From Pseudomonas oligotrophica (GTDB lineage: Bacteria; Pseudomonadota; Gammaproteobacteria; Pseudomonadales; Pseudomonadaceae), in assembly GCF_021726475.1 (NCBI RefSeq), contig NZ_JAKJRU010000007.1, forward strand, positions 185,262 through 249,261: DNA of 64,000 nucleotides, written 5' to 3'. The position numbers and the translations under genes are program-made. Below are positions 28,244-37,856 of the stretch, piece by piece; within the stretch, counting starts at the first letter, position 1; the number at the start of each line of letters is the position of its first letter. Below the pieces are notes generated by a model. It was not told where the DNA came from and searched no databases. It saw only the letters and a list, made by a program, of their open reading frames with translations.

Positions 28244-30256
28244 GTGTTGAGGTTTGCTGAGAAACTTCGTGCCCGTCTGGTGCGGCTGCCGAGGCGGCAG
28301 AAGCGGCTGATTCAGGTGGCGACCGATGTGGTGCTGGTCTGGTCGGCTCTTTGGCTGGCGTTTTTCGTGCGGGTTGGCGAGGCCGGGTTTGTCGAGCCAT
28401 TGAGTGGTCACGCTTGGATATTCGGTATAGCGCCGCTTCTCTCCATCCCTTTCTTTGTGCGCTTTGGCATGTATCGCGCGGTGATGCGCTATTTCGGCAA
28501 CGATGCGCTGATGGCCATCGTCAAGGCCGTCACGCTGTCGGCGCTGACGCTGTCGCTGGCAATCTACTGGCGGAGTGACGTGCCGAAGGTAATTCCGCGC
28601 TCCATGGTGTTCAACTACTGGTGGCTCAGCCTGGTACTGATCGGCGGGTTGCGCCTGGTGATGCGGCAGTACTTCATGGGCGACTGGTTCTCGCCGGCGT
28701 CTCCATCCAAATTCAAGGGCAGGGATGCGGGGCTGCCCAAGGTTGCCGTGTATGGAGCGGGGGCGGCGGGTAACCAGCTGGTTGCGGCGTTGCGCATGGG
28801 GCGGGCGATGCGCCCGGTGGCGTTCATCGATGACGATCCCAACCTGCATGCGCGCTCCATCGCGGGGCTGCGTGTGTATTCGGCCCGGCACATTGAACGG
28901 ATGGTCGAAGAGACGGGTGCTGGTGAGATTCTCCTGGCCATCCCTTCCGCGTCACGCGCTCGTCGTCGCGAGATTCTCGAAAAGCTCGAGCATTACCCGC
29001 TGCATGTGCGCAGCGTGCCAGGCTTTATGGACCTGGCCAGTGGCAAGGTGCAGGTCGAGGATATCCAGGAAGTGGATATCGCCGACCTCTTGGGCCGGGA
29101 TGCGGTCCCACCGCAGCAGGCGCTGTTCGAGCGCTGCATTCGTGGCCAGGTGGTGATGGTCACCGGGGCGGGCGGTTCGATCGGCTCGGAGTTGTGCCGG
29201 CAGATCCTGGCGAACGAGCCGGATACCCTGCTGCTGTTCGAGCACAGCGAATTCAACCTCTACAGCATCCATCTGGAGCTTGAGCGGCGTATCGAGCGTG
29301 AAGCGCTGGCGACCCGCTTGGTGCCGATCCTGGGTTCGATCCGCAATGGCGAGCGGCTGCTGGACGTGTTGCAGACCTGGGGCGTGCAGACGGTTTATCA
29401 CGCAGCCGCCTACAAGCATGTGCCGATGGTCGAGCACAACGTGGCCGAGGGCGTGCTGAACAATGTGATCGGCACCTTGAATACGGCCCAGGCCGCGGTG
29501 CAGGCGGGGGTGGCGAACTTCGTGCTGATCTCCACCGACAAGGCGGTGCGCCCCACGAATGTGATGGGTAGCACCAAGCGGATGGCTGAGCTGGTGTTGC
29601 AGGCGTTGAGCCGGGAGCTGGCGCCGGTGTTGTTCGGCAGCCGCGACGGCGTGCATCACGTCAACAAGACGCGCTTTACCATGGTGCGCTTCGGCAATGT
29701 GCTGGGCTCGTCGGGCTCGGTGATTCCGCGCTTCTACCAGCAGATCCGCGCCGGTGGACCGGTGACGGTGACCCACCCGAAGATCACCCGCTATTTCATG
29801 ACCATTCCCGAGGCCGCGCAGCTGGTGATCCAGGCGGGCTCCATGGGGCAGGGTGGCGATGTGTTCGTGCTGGACATGGGCCAGCCGGTGCGCATTGCCG
29901 AACTGGCCGAGAAGCTTGTTCACCTGTCCGGCCTGAGCATTCGTTCGGAGAAGTGCCCGCACGGCGATATCGCCATCGAATTCACTGGCCTGCGGCCCGG
30001 CGAGAAGCTCTACGAGGAGCTGCTGATCGGCGACAACGTCAGCCCTACCGAGCACCCGATGATCATGACGGCAAGCGAGGAATACCTGCCGTGGGATCAG
30101 TTGAAGGCTTTGCTGAACCGCCTGGTCGCGGCGGTCGATGAGGATGATTACCCGCAGGTGCGCCAGTTGCTGCGCGAGGGAGTGAGTGGCTACAAGCCGG
30201 AAGGGGAGATCGTCGACTGGATCTACCAGCAGCGCAGGGCTGAGCCGGGGGAGTGA
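28244..30256 (+). CDS. wbpM: UDP-GlcNAc 4,6-dehydratase, membrane-bound (WbpM)
   Basis: A 670-residue protein, the usual WbpM length. Four N-terminal membrane helices lie at about residues 20-140, then a first Rossmann-like domain (VAVYGAGAAGNQLV), then the catalytic SDR domain starting with VMVTGAGGSIGSELC near residue 308. The active-site segment reads ISTDKAVRPTNVMGSTKRMA, with Met in place of the usual Tyr before Lys, the known Ser-Met-Lys arrangement of WbpM. It makes UDP-4-keto-6-deoxy-GlcNAc. The GTG start at 28244 has AAGGGGAAGG upstream. It marks the conserved right end of Pseudomonas O-antigen loci. Confidence 0.95.
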   Translation: MLRFAEKLRARLVRLPRRQKRLIQVATDVVLVWSALWLAFFVRVGEAGFVEPLSGHAWIFGIAPLLSIPFFVRFGMYRAVMRYFGNDALMAIVKAVTLSALTLSLAIYWRSDVPKVIPRSMVFNYWWLSLVLIGGLRLVMRQYFMGDWFSPASPSKFKGRDAGLPKVAVYGAGAAGNQLVAALRMGRAMRPVAFIDDDPNLHARSIAGLRVYSARHIERMVEETGAGEILLAIPSASRARRREILEKLEHYPLHVRSVPGFMDLASGKVQVEDIQEVDIADLLGRDAVPPQQALFERCIRGQVVMVTGAGGSIGSELCRQILANEPDTLLLFEHSEFNLYSIHLELERRIEREALATRLVPILGSIRNGERLLDVLQTWGVQTVYHAAAYKHVPMVEHNVAEGVLNNVIGTLNTAQAAVQAGVANFVLISTDKAVRPTNVMGSTKRMAELVLQALSRELAPVLFGSRDGVHHVNKTRFTMVRFGNVLGSSGSVIPRFYQQIRAGGPVTVTHPKITRYFMTIPEAAQLVIQAGSMGQGGDVFVLDMGQPVRIAELAEKLVHLSGLSIRSEKCPHGDIAIEFTGLRPGEKLYEELLIGDNVSPTEHPMIMTASEEYLPWDQLKALLNRLVAAVDEDDYPQVRQLLREGVSGYKPEGEIVDWIYQQRRAEPGE

Positions 30257-30363
30257 GGATTGCGGGGCGGTTGGAGACTGTGGTTGGGCGGCTCTTTACC
30301 GAAAAGAGCAACAGGACTTTGCTCTGTTGGAACACGGCCCACCAGATGGCCAGGGCAACGGGA

Positions 30364-30681
30364 TCACCGATCCTTGCGGTAAAGCGACTTTCCAACCCGG
30401 GCAATGTGGTCGAGCAATTGCGGGTTGTCGATGTGCTGATGCAGCGATAGGTCGATCTTGTAGGGCAGCAGCAGGTCATCCAGCTCCAGCTCGATATCGA
30501 GTAGGTCTTGGTGGGAAAGATGGTCGCCCTTGAGTGTCAGGTCGATATCAGAACCGGGCCGGAAATCGCCCTTCGCTCGAGAGCCGTACAATATCGCTTC
30601 GCAGATGCCGGGAAATCTTTGGAGGGTATCCCGGATCGCCTGGAGATCCGCTTCCTTCAGGCCAGTATTGTCGATGCTCAT
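30364..30681 (-). CDS. MNT-type nucleotidyltransferase (antitoxin of a HEPN/MNT pair)
   Basis: A 105-residue minimal nucleotidyltransferase. The catalytic signature GSRAKGDFRPGSDIDLTL contains GS and the DxD metal ligands. The family comprises HI0073-like proteins, which act as antitoxins by AMPylating or otherwise modifying a HEPN partner. It is the second gene of the pair, its ATG overlapping the stop of the HEPN gene by four bases. Such pairs are frequent accessory modules. It sits just outside the wbpM end of the O-antigen locus, a common insertion point. Confidence 0.85.
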   Translation of the reverse strand: MSIDNTGLKEADLQAIRDTLQRFPGICEAILYGSRAKGDFRPGSDIDLTLKGDHLSHQDLLDIELELDDLLLPYKIDLSLHQHIDNPQLLDHIARVGKSLYRKDR

Positions 30682-31100
30682 TTGGTTGGCTCGACCCGCT
30701 GTGCCAGCGTCTTCTCCAAAGCTTTGAGCAGTGGATGATGCTGCAATCGGATATTGGCGAGGATCGCTTCGGCTGTCTCCTCGTTGTAGGTGTGCGAGGT
30801 CCGGTTGCGATCGGTGAGCATCTGCATCCAGCCGTGGCCATCGCTGATCAGTCCTTTGCTGAAGCCTTCGCGAATGGCGTCACGTGAGCCAACGATGCCA
30901 TCGATACCTTGCCAGACCAGGAAATCCTTCAGGGTGTTCCAGCCTAGCTCATAGCAATATTCGAAGCCTTGGATAACGCCTTGCTTCTCGAGTTTCGATA
31001 AGTCGCGCTGCTGCATGAGCGACATTGCTTCATCAAGTTGCTTGAGTGCTTTTTGGAAGTTGTCCAGGCGTTGCTGCCAGCGCACATCGACGTTGTTCAT
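30678..31100 (-). CDS. HEPN-domain protein, HI0074 family (toxin/substrate-binding partner)
   Basis: A 140-residue all-helical protein. The start MNNVDVRWQQRLDNFQKALK and the block FEYCYELGWNTLKDFL are typical of the HI0074 nucleotidyltransferase-substrate-binding family. The HEPN RNase-like motif R-x4-H is present as RNRTSH near residue 100, followed by TYNE, so the ribonuclease site looks intact. The frame stays open upstream, but homology begins at this Met. It forms an operon with the MNT gene (ATGA overlap). Toxic activity is inferred from family. Confidence 0.83.
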   Translation of the reverse strand: MNNVDVRWQQRLDNFQKALKQLDEAMSLMQQRDLSKLEKQGVIQGFEYCYELGWNTLKDFLVWQGIDGIVGSRDAIREGFSKGLISDGHGWMQMLTDRNRTSHTYNEETAEAILANIRLQHHPLLKALEKTLAQRVEPTK

Positions 31101-31376
31101 TAGCCCAATCCATGTTGGTTTGGGTACAGAGTTTATAGATTGTTCGTCGGGAGGCCTATTTGATGTTGGCGTCACAGTCACAATCTTGCGCTGAGTTGCT
31201 GGGTCTTCCCATTTACCGGTGCCATTGTCAGCTTGCAGCGGAGCGGTGCGTACTGGTTGCGGTCTAAGCGTTTGCCAAATGGGCGTAGGGTGGAAAACCG
31301 CGCAGCGTTTTCCACCGCCAGCCGTGGCAAGAGGGCAGCCCCTGTACCGGATGCACACGGCGCGCCCTGCCCATGA
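31101..31376. other. intergenic region with the HEPN/MNT promoter
   Basis: No credible gene. It holds the region upstream of the HEPN gene (minus strand) and a 'CGTAGGGTGG' half-repeat at 31284-31316. I saw no clear promoter. Confidence 0.5.
31284..31316. repeat. palindromic 'CGTAGGGTGG' repeat, single copy 6
   Basis: CGTAGGGTGGAAAACCGCGC followed by AGCGTTTTCCACC. Perfect arms GGTGGAAAAC/GTTTTCCACC around CGCGCAGC, nearly the same as the copy at 10196. Confidence 0.75.
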
Positions 31377-31784
31377 TCAATGCCGCGGGCTTTCGTCCGG
31401 CATGCTCAGCAGCTGTTTTTCCTGGTTCCAGTCGAACGGTTCGCCGCTTTGTTCGGCGTCATAGCGACGTTCTTCGAGTTGCTGGAAGACGGCGATTTCC
31501 TCGTCGGGCATGAAGTGCAGGCAGTCGCCGCCGAAGAACCACAGCAGGTCGCGTGGGACGAGATGGGCGACCTGCGGGTAGCGGTGGAAGACCTGGCAGA
31601 TCAGGTCCTGGCCGAGGTGGCGCTCCTCGGGGATGCCCCGCAGGTTCATGACCAGTTCGTCGAAGCGCTCGATGAATAGCTGGTGGCTTTCGTCCGATAC
31701 CTGGCCGGATTCGCCCATGGCGATGAGGATGCCGCGCAGGTGCGCCAGCAGCGCCAGGTTGTGGTCTAGGTAGGAATTGGCCAT
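31377..31784 (-). CDS. PA2817-family conserved hypothetical protein
   Basis: A 135-residue soluble protein, MANSYLDHNLALLAHLRGIL, with the conserved ERHLGQDLICQVFHRYPQVA and RDLLWFFGGDCLHFMPDEEI segments. It occurs next to fadE in pseudomonads and I know of no function. GAGGTGCCCC precedes the ATG. The frame remains open upstream to 32069, but that part has no homology and lies antisense to spacer and fadE sequence. It is encoded in the same direction as fadE and 134 bases downstream of it. Confidence 0.75.
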   Translation of the reverse strand: MANSYLDHNLALLAHLRGILIAMGESGQVSDESHQLFIERFDELVMNLRGIPEERHLGQDLICQVFHRYPQVAHLVPRDLLWFFGGDCLHFMPDEEIAVFQQLEERRYDAEQSGEPFDWNQEKQLLSMPDESPRH

Positions 31785-31918
31785 GGGGCACCTCGTTGAT
31801 TCTGGGCGCGCGATTATAGGGCGCGCCGGAGCACTGTGTTCAGTTGATTGACTCGCCAGGGCGGGGAGGGTTCGCCGCGAAGGGCGGGCAGCCAGGGTCG
31901 CCGGCCGCCCGGTGGCGC

Positions 31919-34366
31919 TCAGCGCACGTGGCCGGGCAGCAGCACCAGCTCGTCCTTGGCGAAGTCGTCGACGTCGATCACCCGCCGCCTGGCCTGTTCG
32001 GCATCGCGCAGCTCGGCGGCTTCGGCGTCGCTCAGGATGCCTGCTGTGCTGGCGGCGGTGATCGGGCACTGGCCAGGCTCGGGCGTCAGTTCCCCGCTTT
32101 TCAGCGCCTGGTGCAGCTTGCGGTCCGCTTCACGGCTGGCGGCGATCCGCTCGAAGGCATGACGCAGGGCGCCGAGAGGTTGCTCGGTAGCCGCGGGACG
32201 ATACAGGCCGTCGAGTAGCTGCTCGAGCGCCGGGTCGCCTTCGACCCGGCCGAGGATGGCGGCGACCTCGGCATCCAGCGCATCGGATGGGCCGATATGG
32301 CGTGCGCCGAAGGGGAACACCACCACGCGCAACAGGCCGCCGAGGATCCGGTTGGGGAAGTTGTCGAGGATCGCGGCGAGCGCCTGCTCGGCCTTGTGCA
32401 GGCAGTCCTCCAGGCCCCAGCGCAGCAGCGCTTCCTGCTCCTCGGGCTCGCCGAGGTCGTGGTAGCGCTTGAGCGCGGCGGAGGCGAGGTAGAGCTGGCT
32501 CAGCACGTCGCCGAGCCGGGCCGACAAGCGTTCGCGGCGCTTGAGTTCGCCGCCGAGCAGCATCATCGAAAGGTCCGCCAGCATGGCGAAGGCGGCCGCC
32601 AGGCGATTGAGCGCGAGGAAATAGCGGCGGCTGACGGCGTTGCCCGGCGCCTTGCCGAGGCGGCCGAAGGTCAGGCCGAGCACCAGGGTGCTGGCGGCGT
32701 TGCTGACGGCGAAGCCGACGTGCTGCATGAGCAGCTCGTCGAAGCGGCGCAGCGCTTCGTCGCGGTCCGGCTCCTCGGCCAGGGCCATCTCCCTGAGCAC
32801 GAAGGGATGGCAGCGAATGGCGCCCTGGCCGAAGATCATCAGGTTGCGCGAGAGGATGTTGGCGCCCTCGACGGTGATCGAGATGGGCGCCGACTGCCAC
32901 AGTCGGCCGAGGTAGTTGTTCGGGCCGAGGATGATGCCCTTGCCACCGTGGATGTCCATGGCGTCGCGGATACATTCGCGGCCGCGCTCGGTGAGGTGGT
33001 ACTTGAGGATCGCCGAGAGCACCGAGGGCTTCTGGCCGAGGTCCACTGCGTTGGCGGTGAGGATGCGCGCGGCGTCCATCAGCCAGGCGTTGCCGCCGAT
33101 GCGCGCCAGCGGCTCCTGGATGCCCTCGAAGGCCGCCAGCGGCACGTTGAACTGTTCGCGGATCGCGGCGTAGCGGCCGCTGACGTAGCTGCACAGCTTG
33201 GCCGCACTGGTGCCGGTGGCCGGCAGCGAGATCGAGCGGCCCACCGACAGGCAGTTCATCAGCATCATCCAGCCCTTGCCGATCATCTCGCGGCCGCCGA
33301 TGACTGCGTCCAGCGGCACGAAGACGTCCTTGCCCCAGTTCGGTCCGTTCATGAAGGCCGCGCCGAGCGGCAGGTGGCGCCGGCCGATCTCGACGCCGCG
33401 CGTGCTGGTGGGGATCAGCGCCAGGCTGATGCCCAGTTCGGTTTCGTCGCCCAGCAGGTGGTCGGGGTCGTAGGTCTTGAAGGCGACGCCGAGCAGGGTG
33501 GCGACCGGGCCGAGGGTGATGTAGCGCTTTTCCCAGTTGAGTCGCAGGCCGAGCATCTGTTCGCCGTTCCATTCGCCGCGGCAGACGACGCCGGTGTCGG
33601 TCATGGCGCCCGCGTCGGAGCCGGCATGCGGGCCGGTGAGGGCGAAGCAGGGGATCTCGCTGCCCTCGGCCAGGCGCGGCAGGTAGTGGTTGCGCTGGTC
33701 TTCGGTGCCGTAGTGCAGCAGCAGCTCGGCCGGGCCGAGCGAGTTGGGGACCATCACCGTGCTGGCCAGGTCGCCGCTGCGGGTCGCCAGCTTCATCACG
33801 ATCTGCGAATGGGCATAGGCCGAGAAGCCCTTGCCGCCGTATTCCCTGGGGATGATCAGGGCGAAGAAGCCTTGTTCCTTGATGTAGTCCCAGGCGGCCG
33901 GCGGCAGGTCCATCCGTTGTGCGATGTCCCATTCGCTGACCATGGCGCAGAGGGTTTCGGTTGGCCCGTCGAGAAACGCCTGCTCCTCGTCGGTCAGCCG
34001 GGCCCGTGGGTAGCCCAGCAGCGTGTCCCAGTCCGGACGGCCGCTGAACAGCTCGCCATCCCACCAGACGGTGCCCGCCTCGATGGCATCGCGCTCGGTG
34101 GCCGAGATCGGCGGCAGCACCTTGCGGAACCAGTCGAACAAGGGCGCGCTGAGATACTTGCGGCGCAGATCCGCGACCAACAGCGGCACGGCGACGACGA
34201 TCAGCGCCAGCCAGAGCAGCGCGACCACCCAGCCGGCGACATCCTCGGCTGCGCCCATCGCCAGCAGGTAGACGGCGACCAGCGCCAAGGATGGAACCAG
34301 GCCCAGCCGCAGGTGGGCGATAAGGGCGATGCCAAGCAGCAGAACGAGCGTCCAGACCAGCGTCAT
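31919..34366 (-). CDS. fadE: acyl-CoA dehydrogenase FadE
   Basis: An 815-residue long FadE-type acyl-CoA dehydrogenase, matching the usual length of about 814. Two or three N-terminal membrane helices (residues 1-70) precede the catalytic domain with IPREYGGKGFSAYAH, CFALTGPHAGSDAGAM for FAD and substrate binding, and MDIHGGKGIILGPNNYLGR. A C-terminal extension of about 250 residues is characteristic of the FadE subfamily. It catalyses the first step of fatty-acid beta-oxidation at the inner membrane. The ATG at 34366 has GGGAGAG upstream. Synteny with PA2815 supports it. Confidence 0.93.
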   Translation of the reverse strand: MTLVWTLVLLLGIALIAHLRLGLVPSLALVAVYLLAMGAAEDVAGWVVALLWLALIVVAVPLLVADLRRKYLSAPLFDWFRKVLPPISATERDAIEAGTVWWDGELFSGRPDWDTLLGYPRARLTDEEQAFLDGPTETLCAMVSEWDIAQRMDLPPAAWDYIKEQGFFALIIPREYGGKGFSAYAHSQIVMKLATRSGDLASTVMVPNSLGPAELLLHYGTEDQRNHYLPRLAEGSEIPCFALTGPHAGSDAGAMTDTGVVCRGEWNGEQMLGLRLNWEKRYITLGPVATLLGVAFKTYDPDHLLGDETELGISLALIPTSTRGVEIGRRHLPLGAAFMNGPNWGKDVFVPLDAVIGGREMIGKGWMMLMNCLSVGRSISLPATGTSAAKLCSYVSGRYAAIREQFNVPLAAFEGIQEPLARIGGNAWLMDAARILTANAVDLGQKPSVLSAILKYHLTERGRECIRDAMDIHGGKGIILGPNNYLGRLWQSAPISITVEGANILSRNLMIFGQGAIRCHPFVLREMALAEEPDRDEALRRFDELLMQHVGFAVSNAASTLVLGLTFGRLGKAPGNAVSRRYFLALNRLAAAFAMLADLSMMLLGGELKRRERLSARLGDVLSQLYLASAALKRYHDLGEPEEQEALLRWGLEDCLHKAEQALAAILDNFPNRILGGLLRVVVFPFGARHIGPSDALDAEVAAILGRVEGDPALEQLLDGLYRPAATEQPLGALRHAFERIAASREADRKLHQALKSGELTPEPGQCPITAASTAGILSDAEAAELRDAEQARRRVIDVDDFAKDELVLLPGHVR

Positions 34367-34729
34367 GAGCGAATCTCTCCCGGTGAAGTATCCGTCCAGC
34401 ATAGGCGCTCATGTCTCTGAAGGCCCGGGACGTGGTATTCGCCGGCGCTGTTGCGACGGCGTGACGCAGCGATGGAGGGGGCGCGGAAATCTGCGGTTGC
34501 AAACCGGATGCAGCATCCCCATATAGGCTGGGTCGGCGTCAGGGTGCTGGCTGCAGCGTGCAGGCAGGGCCGTCGCCGAATGCTGATCGCGGCGCCGTCG
34601 TTCGTTTTTGCTTCGAGCGGTCGGGCGTTCCCGTGCTGCCCCTCTCATCAGAACATCCATCCGGAGCGGCCCGGTGTCGACGATCGACGGATTCCCAAGC
34701 CCATCCCCTTGCGTTGTGTGCATCTACCT
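34367..34729. other. divergent intergenic region fadE/yadG
   Basis: About 360 bases between two divergent genes, so both promoters should be here. I could not point to a convincing -35/-10 pair or operator. In P. aeruginosa I recall one or two small genes here (PA2813-PA2814); none is readable in this sequence. Confidence 0.45.
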
Positions 34730-35662
34730 ATGAGTACTGCTCTGTCCATCCGGCAGTTGACCAAGACCTACGGCAACGGCTTCCAGGCGCTCAAGGGCAT
34801 CGACCTGGACGTCGCCGAAGGCGACTTCTTCGCCTTGCTTGGCCCCAACGGCGCCGGCAAGTCGACCACCATCGGCATCCTCTCCACCCTGGTGAACAAG
34901 ACCAGCGGCACGGTCAACGTGTTCGGCCATGACCTGGATCGCGACCCGGCCGGGCTCAAGCGTTGCCTGGGCGTGGTGCCGCAGGAGTTCAACTTCAACC
35001 AGTTCGAGAAGGCCTTCGACATCCTCGTCACCCAGGCCGGCTACTACGGCATCCCGGCGAAGGTCGCCAAGGAGCGCGCCGAGCGCTACCTCAACCAGCT
35101 GGGGCTGTGGGACAAGCGCGATGTGTCCTCGCGGATGCTCTCGGGCGGCATGAAGCGCCGGCTGATGATCGCCCGCGCGCTGATCCACCAGCCGCGGCTG
35201 CTGATCCTCGACGAGCCGACGGCGGGGGTGGACATCGAGCTGCGCCGCTCGATGTGGTCGTTCCTCACCGAGCTCAACCGCGAAGGGATCACCATCATCC
35301 TGACCACGCACTATCTGGAGGAGGCCGAGCAGCTGTGCCGCAACATCGGCATCATCGACCACGGCCAGATCGTCAAGAACACCAGCATGCGCGAGCTGCT
35401 CAAGCAGCTGCACGTGGAGACCTTCCTGCTCGACCTCAAGGAATCGCAGCTGGTGGCGCCGCAGCTCGACGGCTACCCGGCGCGGCTGGTGGACGACCAT
35501 ACCCTGGAGGTGCAGGTAGAGAAGAGCCAGGGCGTCAACGAGCTGTTCCGCCTGCTGGCTTCCCAGGGCATCGAGGTCCTGAGCCTGCGCAACAAGACCA
35601 ACCGCCTCGAGGAACTGTTCGTCTCGCTGGTGGAGAACAACCTGCAGAAGGTGGCGCCATGA
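34730..35662 (+). CDS. yadG: ABC transporter ATP-binding protein (YadG-like)
   Basis: A 310-residue ABC ATPase. Walker A is LLGPNGAGKST, the Q-loop is in GVVPQEFNFN, the signature is RMLSGGMKRRL, Walker B is LLILDEPTAG and the switch histidine is in ILTTHYLEEA. A C-terminal extension of about 80 residues follows the nucleotide-binding domain. It forms an ABC-2 exporter with the permease encoded four bases overlapping downstream. The substrate is unknown. I chose the ATG at 34730 (MSTALSIRQLTKTYGNG). The open frame upstream is not homologous. The ribosome binding site is weak. Confidence 0.9.
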   Translation: MSTALSIRQLTKTYGNGFQALKGIDLDVAEGDFFALLGPNGAGKSTTIGILSTLVNKTSGTVNVFGHDLDRDPAGLKRCLGVVPQEFNFNQFEKAFDILVTQAGYYGIPAKVAKERAERYLNQLGLWDKRDVSSRMLSGGMKRRLMIARALIHQPRLLILDEPTAGVDIELRRSMWSFLTELNREGITIILTTHYLEEAEQLCRNIGIIDHGQIVKNTSMRELLKQLHVETFLLDLKESQLVAPQLDGYPARLVDDHTLEVQVEKSQGVNELFRLLASQGIEVLSLRNKTNRLEELFVSLVENNLQKVAP

Positions 35663-36438
35663 GTGTCGAGATCCGCGCCAACTGGGTGGCGCTGCAGACC
35701 ATCGTGCGCCGCGAAGTGCGCCGCTACACGCGCATCTGGCCGCAGACCCTGCTGCCCCCGGCGATCACCATGGTGCTGTACTTCGTCATTTTCGGCAGCC
35801 TGATCGGCAGCCGCATCGGCGAGATGGGCGGCTTCAGCTACATGGACTACATCGTCCCGGGGCTGATCATGATGTCGGTGATCACCAACTCCTACAGCAA
35901 TGTGGTGTCGAGCTTCTTCAGCGCCAAGTTCCAGCGCTCCATCGAGGAACTGCTGGTTTCTCCGGTGTCGCCGCATGTGATCGTCGCCGGCTTCGCCCTG
36001 GGCGGCATCACCCGCGGCCTGGCAGTGGCGGTGATCGTCACGCTGCTGTCGATGTTCTTCACCGACCTGCAGGTGCATCACCTGGGCATCACGGTGCTGG
36101 TCATCAGCCTGACCGCGACGATCTTCGCCCTCGGCGGGCTGATCAACGCGGTGTTCGCGCGCAATTTCGACGACATCTCGATCGTGCCGACCTTCGTGCT
36201 GACGCCGCTGACCTACCTGGGCGGGGTGTTCTACTCGATCAACCTGCTGCCGCCGTTCTGGCAGGGGCTGTCGCTGGCCAACCCGATCCTGCACATGGTC
36301 AATGCGTTCCGCTACGGCATCCTCGGGGTGTCGGACATCCGCATCGGCGTGGCTATCAGCTTCATGCTGGCTGCGGCGGCGGTGCTGTACCTGGTCTGCG
36401 TCCGCCTGCTGCAGAGCGGCAGGGGCATGCGCCAGTAG
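35659..36438 (+). CDS. yadH: ABC-2 type transporter permease (YadH-like)
   Basis: A 259-residue inner-membrane protein with six predicted helices. Typical ABC-2 features are [52 protein letters not shown] and [12 protein letters not shown]. It is coupled to the ATPase by an ATGA overlap and followed by a strong terminator, so the two genes form a complete exporter operon. Confidence 0.9.
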   Translation: MSVEIRANWVALQTIVRREVRRYTRIWPQTLLPPAITMVLYFVIFGSLIGSRIGEMGGFSYMDYIVPGLIMMSVITNSYSNVVSSFFSAKFQRSIEELLVSPVSPHVIVAGFALGGITRGLAVAVIVTLLSMFFTDLQVHHLGITVLVISLTATIFALGGLINAVFARNFDDISIVPTFVLTPLTYLGGVFYSINLLPPFWQGLSLANPILHMVNAFRYGILGVSDIRIGVAISFMLAAAAVLYLVCVRLLQSGRGMRQ

Positions 36439-36470
36439 CCGAAGCACTGCCGGCCCGCCTGACGGACCTG

Positions 36471-36510
36471 AAAAAAACGCCGCGAGGCTTTACACTGCGC
36501 GGCGTTTTTT
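36471..36510. terminator. rho-independent terminator after yadGH
   Basis: A-tract, stem ACGCCGCG/CGCGGCGT with a 13-base loop, and a T-tract on the other side. The A and T tracts make it usable in both directions. It ends only 16 bases before the queF ATG, so the queF promoter must overlap it. Confidence 0.85.
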
Positions 36511-36526
36511 CTTGCAGGTCATCGCG

Positions 36527-37357
36527 ATGCAGCATCCCGCCGAGCTTTCGCCGCTGGGCAAGTCCAGCGCCTACGTTGCCACCTACAGCCCCGAGCTGCT
36601 GTTTCCCATCGCGCGCGCGCCGAAGTGGGCCGAGCTCGGCCTGAGTGCCGAGACGCTGCCCTATGTCGGGGTGGATATCTGGAACTGCTACGAGCTGTCC
36701 TGGCTGCTGCCGTCGGGCAAGCCGGTGGTGGCGATCGGCGAGTTCGCGATCCCGGCCGATTCGCCGAACATCATCGAGTCCAAGTCGTTCAAGCTCTACC
36801 TGAACTCGCTGAACCAGAGCCGCTTCGAAAGCCGCGAGGCCTTGGCCGAAACCCTGGCGCGCGATCTCTCCGGCGCTGCCGGCAAGCCAGTGCAGGTGCG
36901 CCTGCGCGGCCTGGACGAGGTGTCGGCCGAGGGCATCGGCAGGCTGCCGGGGCGCTGCATCGACGACCTGGACATCGCCATCGAGCACTACGACGAGCCG
37001 CGGCCCGAGCTGCTCGGCTGTGATCGGACGCAGGTGGTGGATGAGGTGCTGCACAGCCAGCTGCTCAAGTCCAATTGTCCGGTCACCGGCCAGCCGGACT
37101 GGGGAAGCGTGGTGGTTGACTATCGCGGGCCGGCGCTGGCCGCCGAGGGGCTGCTCGCCTACTTGGTGAGCTTTCGCCAGCATGCCGATTTTCACGAGCA
37201 GTGCGTGGAGCGCATCTTCCTCGATCTGCAGCGGCTGCTGCAGCCGGAGCGGCTGACGGTCTATGCGCGCTATGTGCGCCGGGGCGGGCTGGATATCAAT
37301 CCCTACCGTAGCACCGAGTCGCTGGCGATCGACAATCGGCGCCTGGTCAGGCAGTGA
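36527..37357 (+). CDS. queF: NADPH-dependent 7-cyano-7-deazaguanine reductase
   Basis: A 276-residue bimodular QueF of the Gram-negative type. The first module has [17 protein letters not shown], the conserved substrate-binding stretch. The second has [14 protein letters not shown] with the active-site Cys, and [13 protein letters not shown]. It reduces preQ0 to preQ1 in queuosine biosynthesis. No preQ1 riboswitch is evident in the short leader. Synteny with PA2806. Confidence 0.95.
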   Translation: MQHPAELSPLGKSSAYVATYSPELLFPIARAPKWAELGLSAETLPYVGVDIWNCYELSWLLPSGKPVVAIGEFAIPADSPNIIESKSFKLYLNSLNQSRFESREALAETLARDLSGAAGKPVQVRLRGLDEVSAEGIGRLPGRCIDDLDIAIEHYDEPRPELLGCDRTQVVDEVLHSQLLKSNCPVTGQPDWGSVVVDYRGPALAAEGLLAYLVSFRQHADFHEQCVERIFLDLQRLLQPERLTVYARYVRRGGLDINPYRSTESLAIDNRRLVRQ

Positions 37358-37405
37358 TGGCGGGAAGCAGGCCGCCGCTTGCCGGCAGGCCTGCTCGGCG
37401 CGGGC

Positions 37406-37672
37406 TCAGATGCCCATGTTCGCCAGGCTCTGCATGATGTTGCGCAGGGTCATGGCCATGTTCGGGTGACTCACCTCGAAGCGCTCGACCGCGAGGTTGA
37501 CGCCGTCGACCAGCGAGTCGCTGTATTCGGTTTCGCCACGCGCGGCGAGGCGGGCTTCGATGTCCTGGGCAAGGGCCTGCAGGGACGCGCGCTCGTCGTC
37601 GGTGAGCGGGGTGTCCTGAGCCAGTTGGTTGCGCAGCTCGAGCAGCTGCGACTGCAATTCACGTTCCGGCAT
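37406..37672 (-). CDS. DUF4404 family protein
   Basis: An 88-residue, mostly helical acidic protein, MPERELQSQLLELRNQLAQD, ending VSHPNMAMTLRNIMQSLANMGI. The C-terminal FEVSHPN..LR.I...L motif is what I associate with DUF4404. Function unknown. It is encoded opposite to queF and mlaA, alone. An inverted repeat AGCAGGCC-N14-GGCCTGCT at 37366-37395, without a T-run, lies between its stop and that of queF and could act as a weak two-way terminator. Confidence 0.75.
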   Translation of the reverse strand: MPERELQSQLLELRNQLAQDTPLTDDERASLQALAQDIEARLAARGETEYSDSLVDGVNLAVERFEVSHPNMAMTLRNIMQSLANMGI

Positions 37673-37856
37673 GTTGCTTCCCTCTTCGGTTACGGAGCGA
37701 CCTGGTTAAGACCAGGCCGGATGCCGGAAGATTAAACCAGCCGCTGCCCGCTTGTCTGGTCCTTTGCCGCCTCCACGCGAAGCGGGCGATTGGCCTTATA
37801 CTTCGCGCCGCGTGGGCGGCGGATGCCAGCCCAGTCAACAACACAGGAGAGTTGCG

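Noticed and set aside
31785..32069. N-terminal extension of the PA2817-like gene
   Set aside because: Arginine-rich translation with no homology; a good ribosome binding site sits before the internal ATG at 31784.
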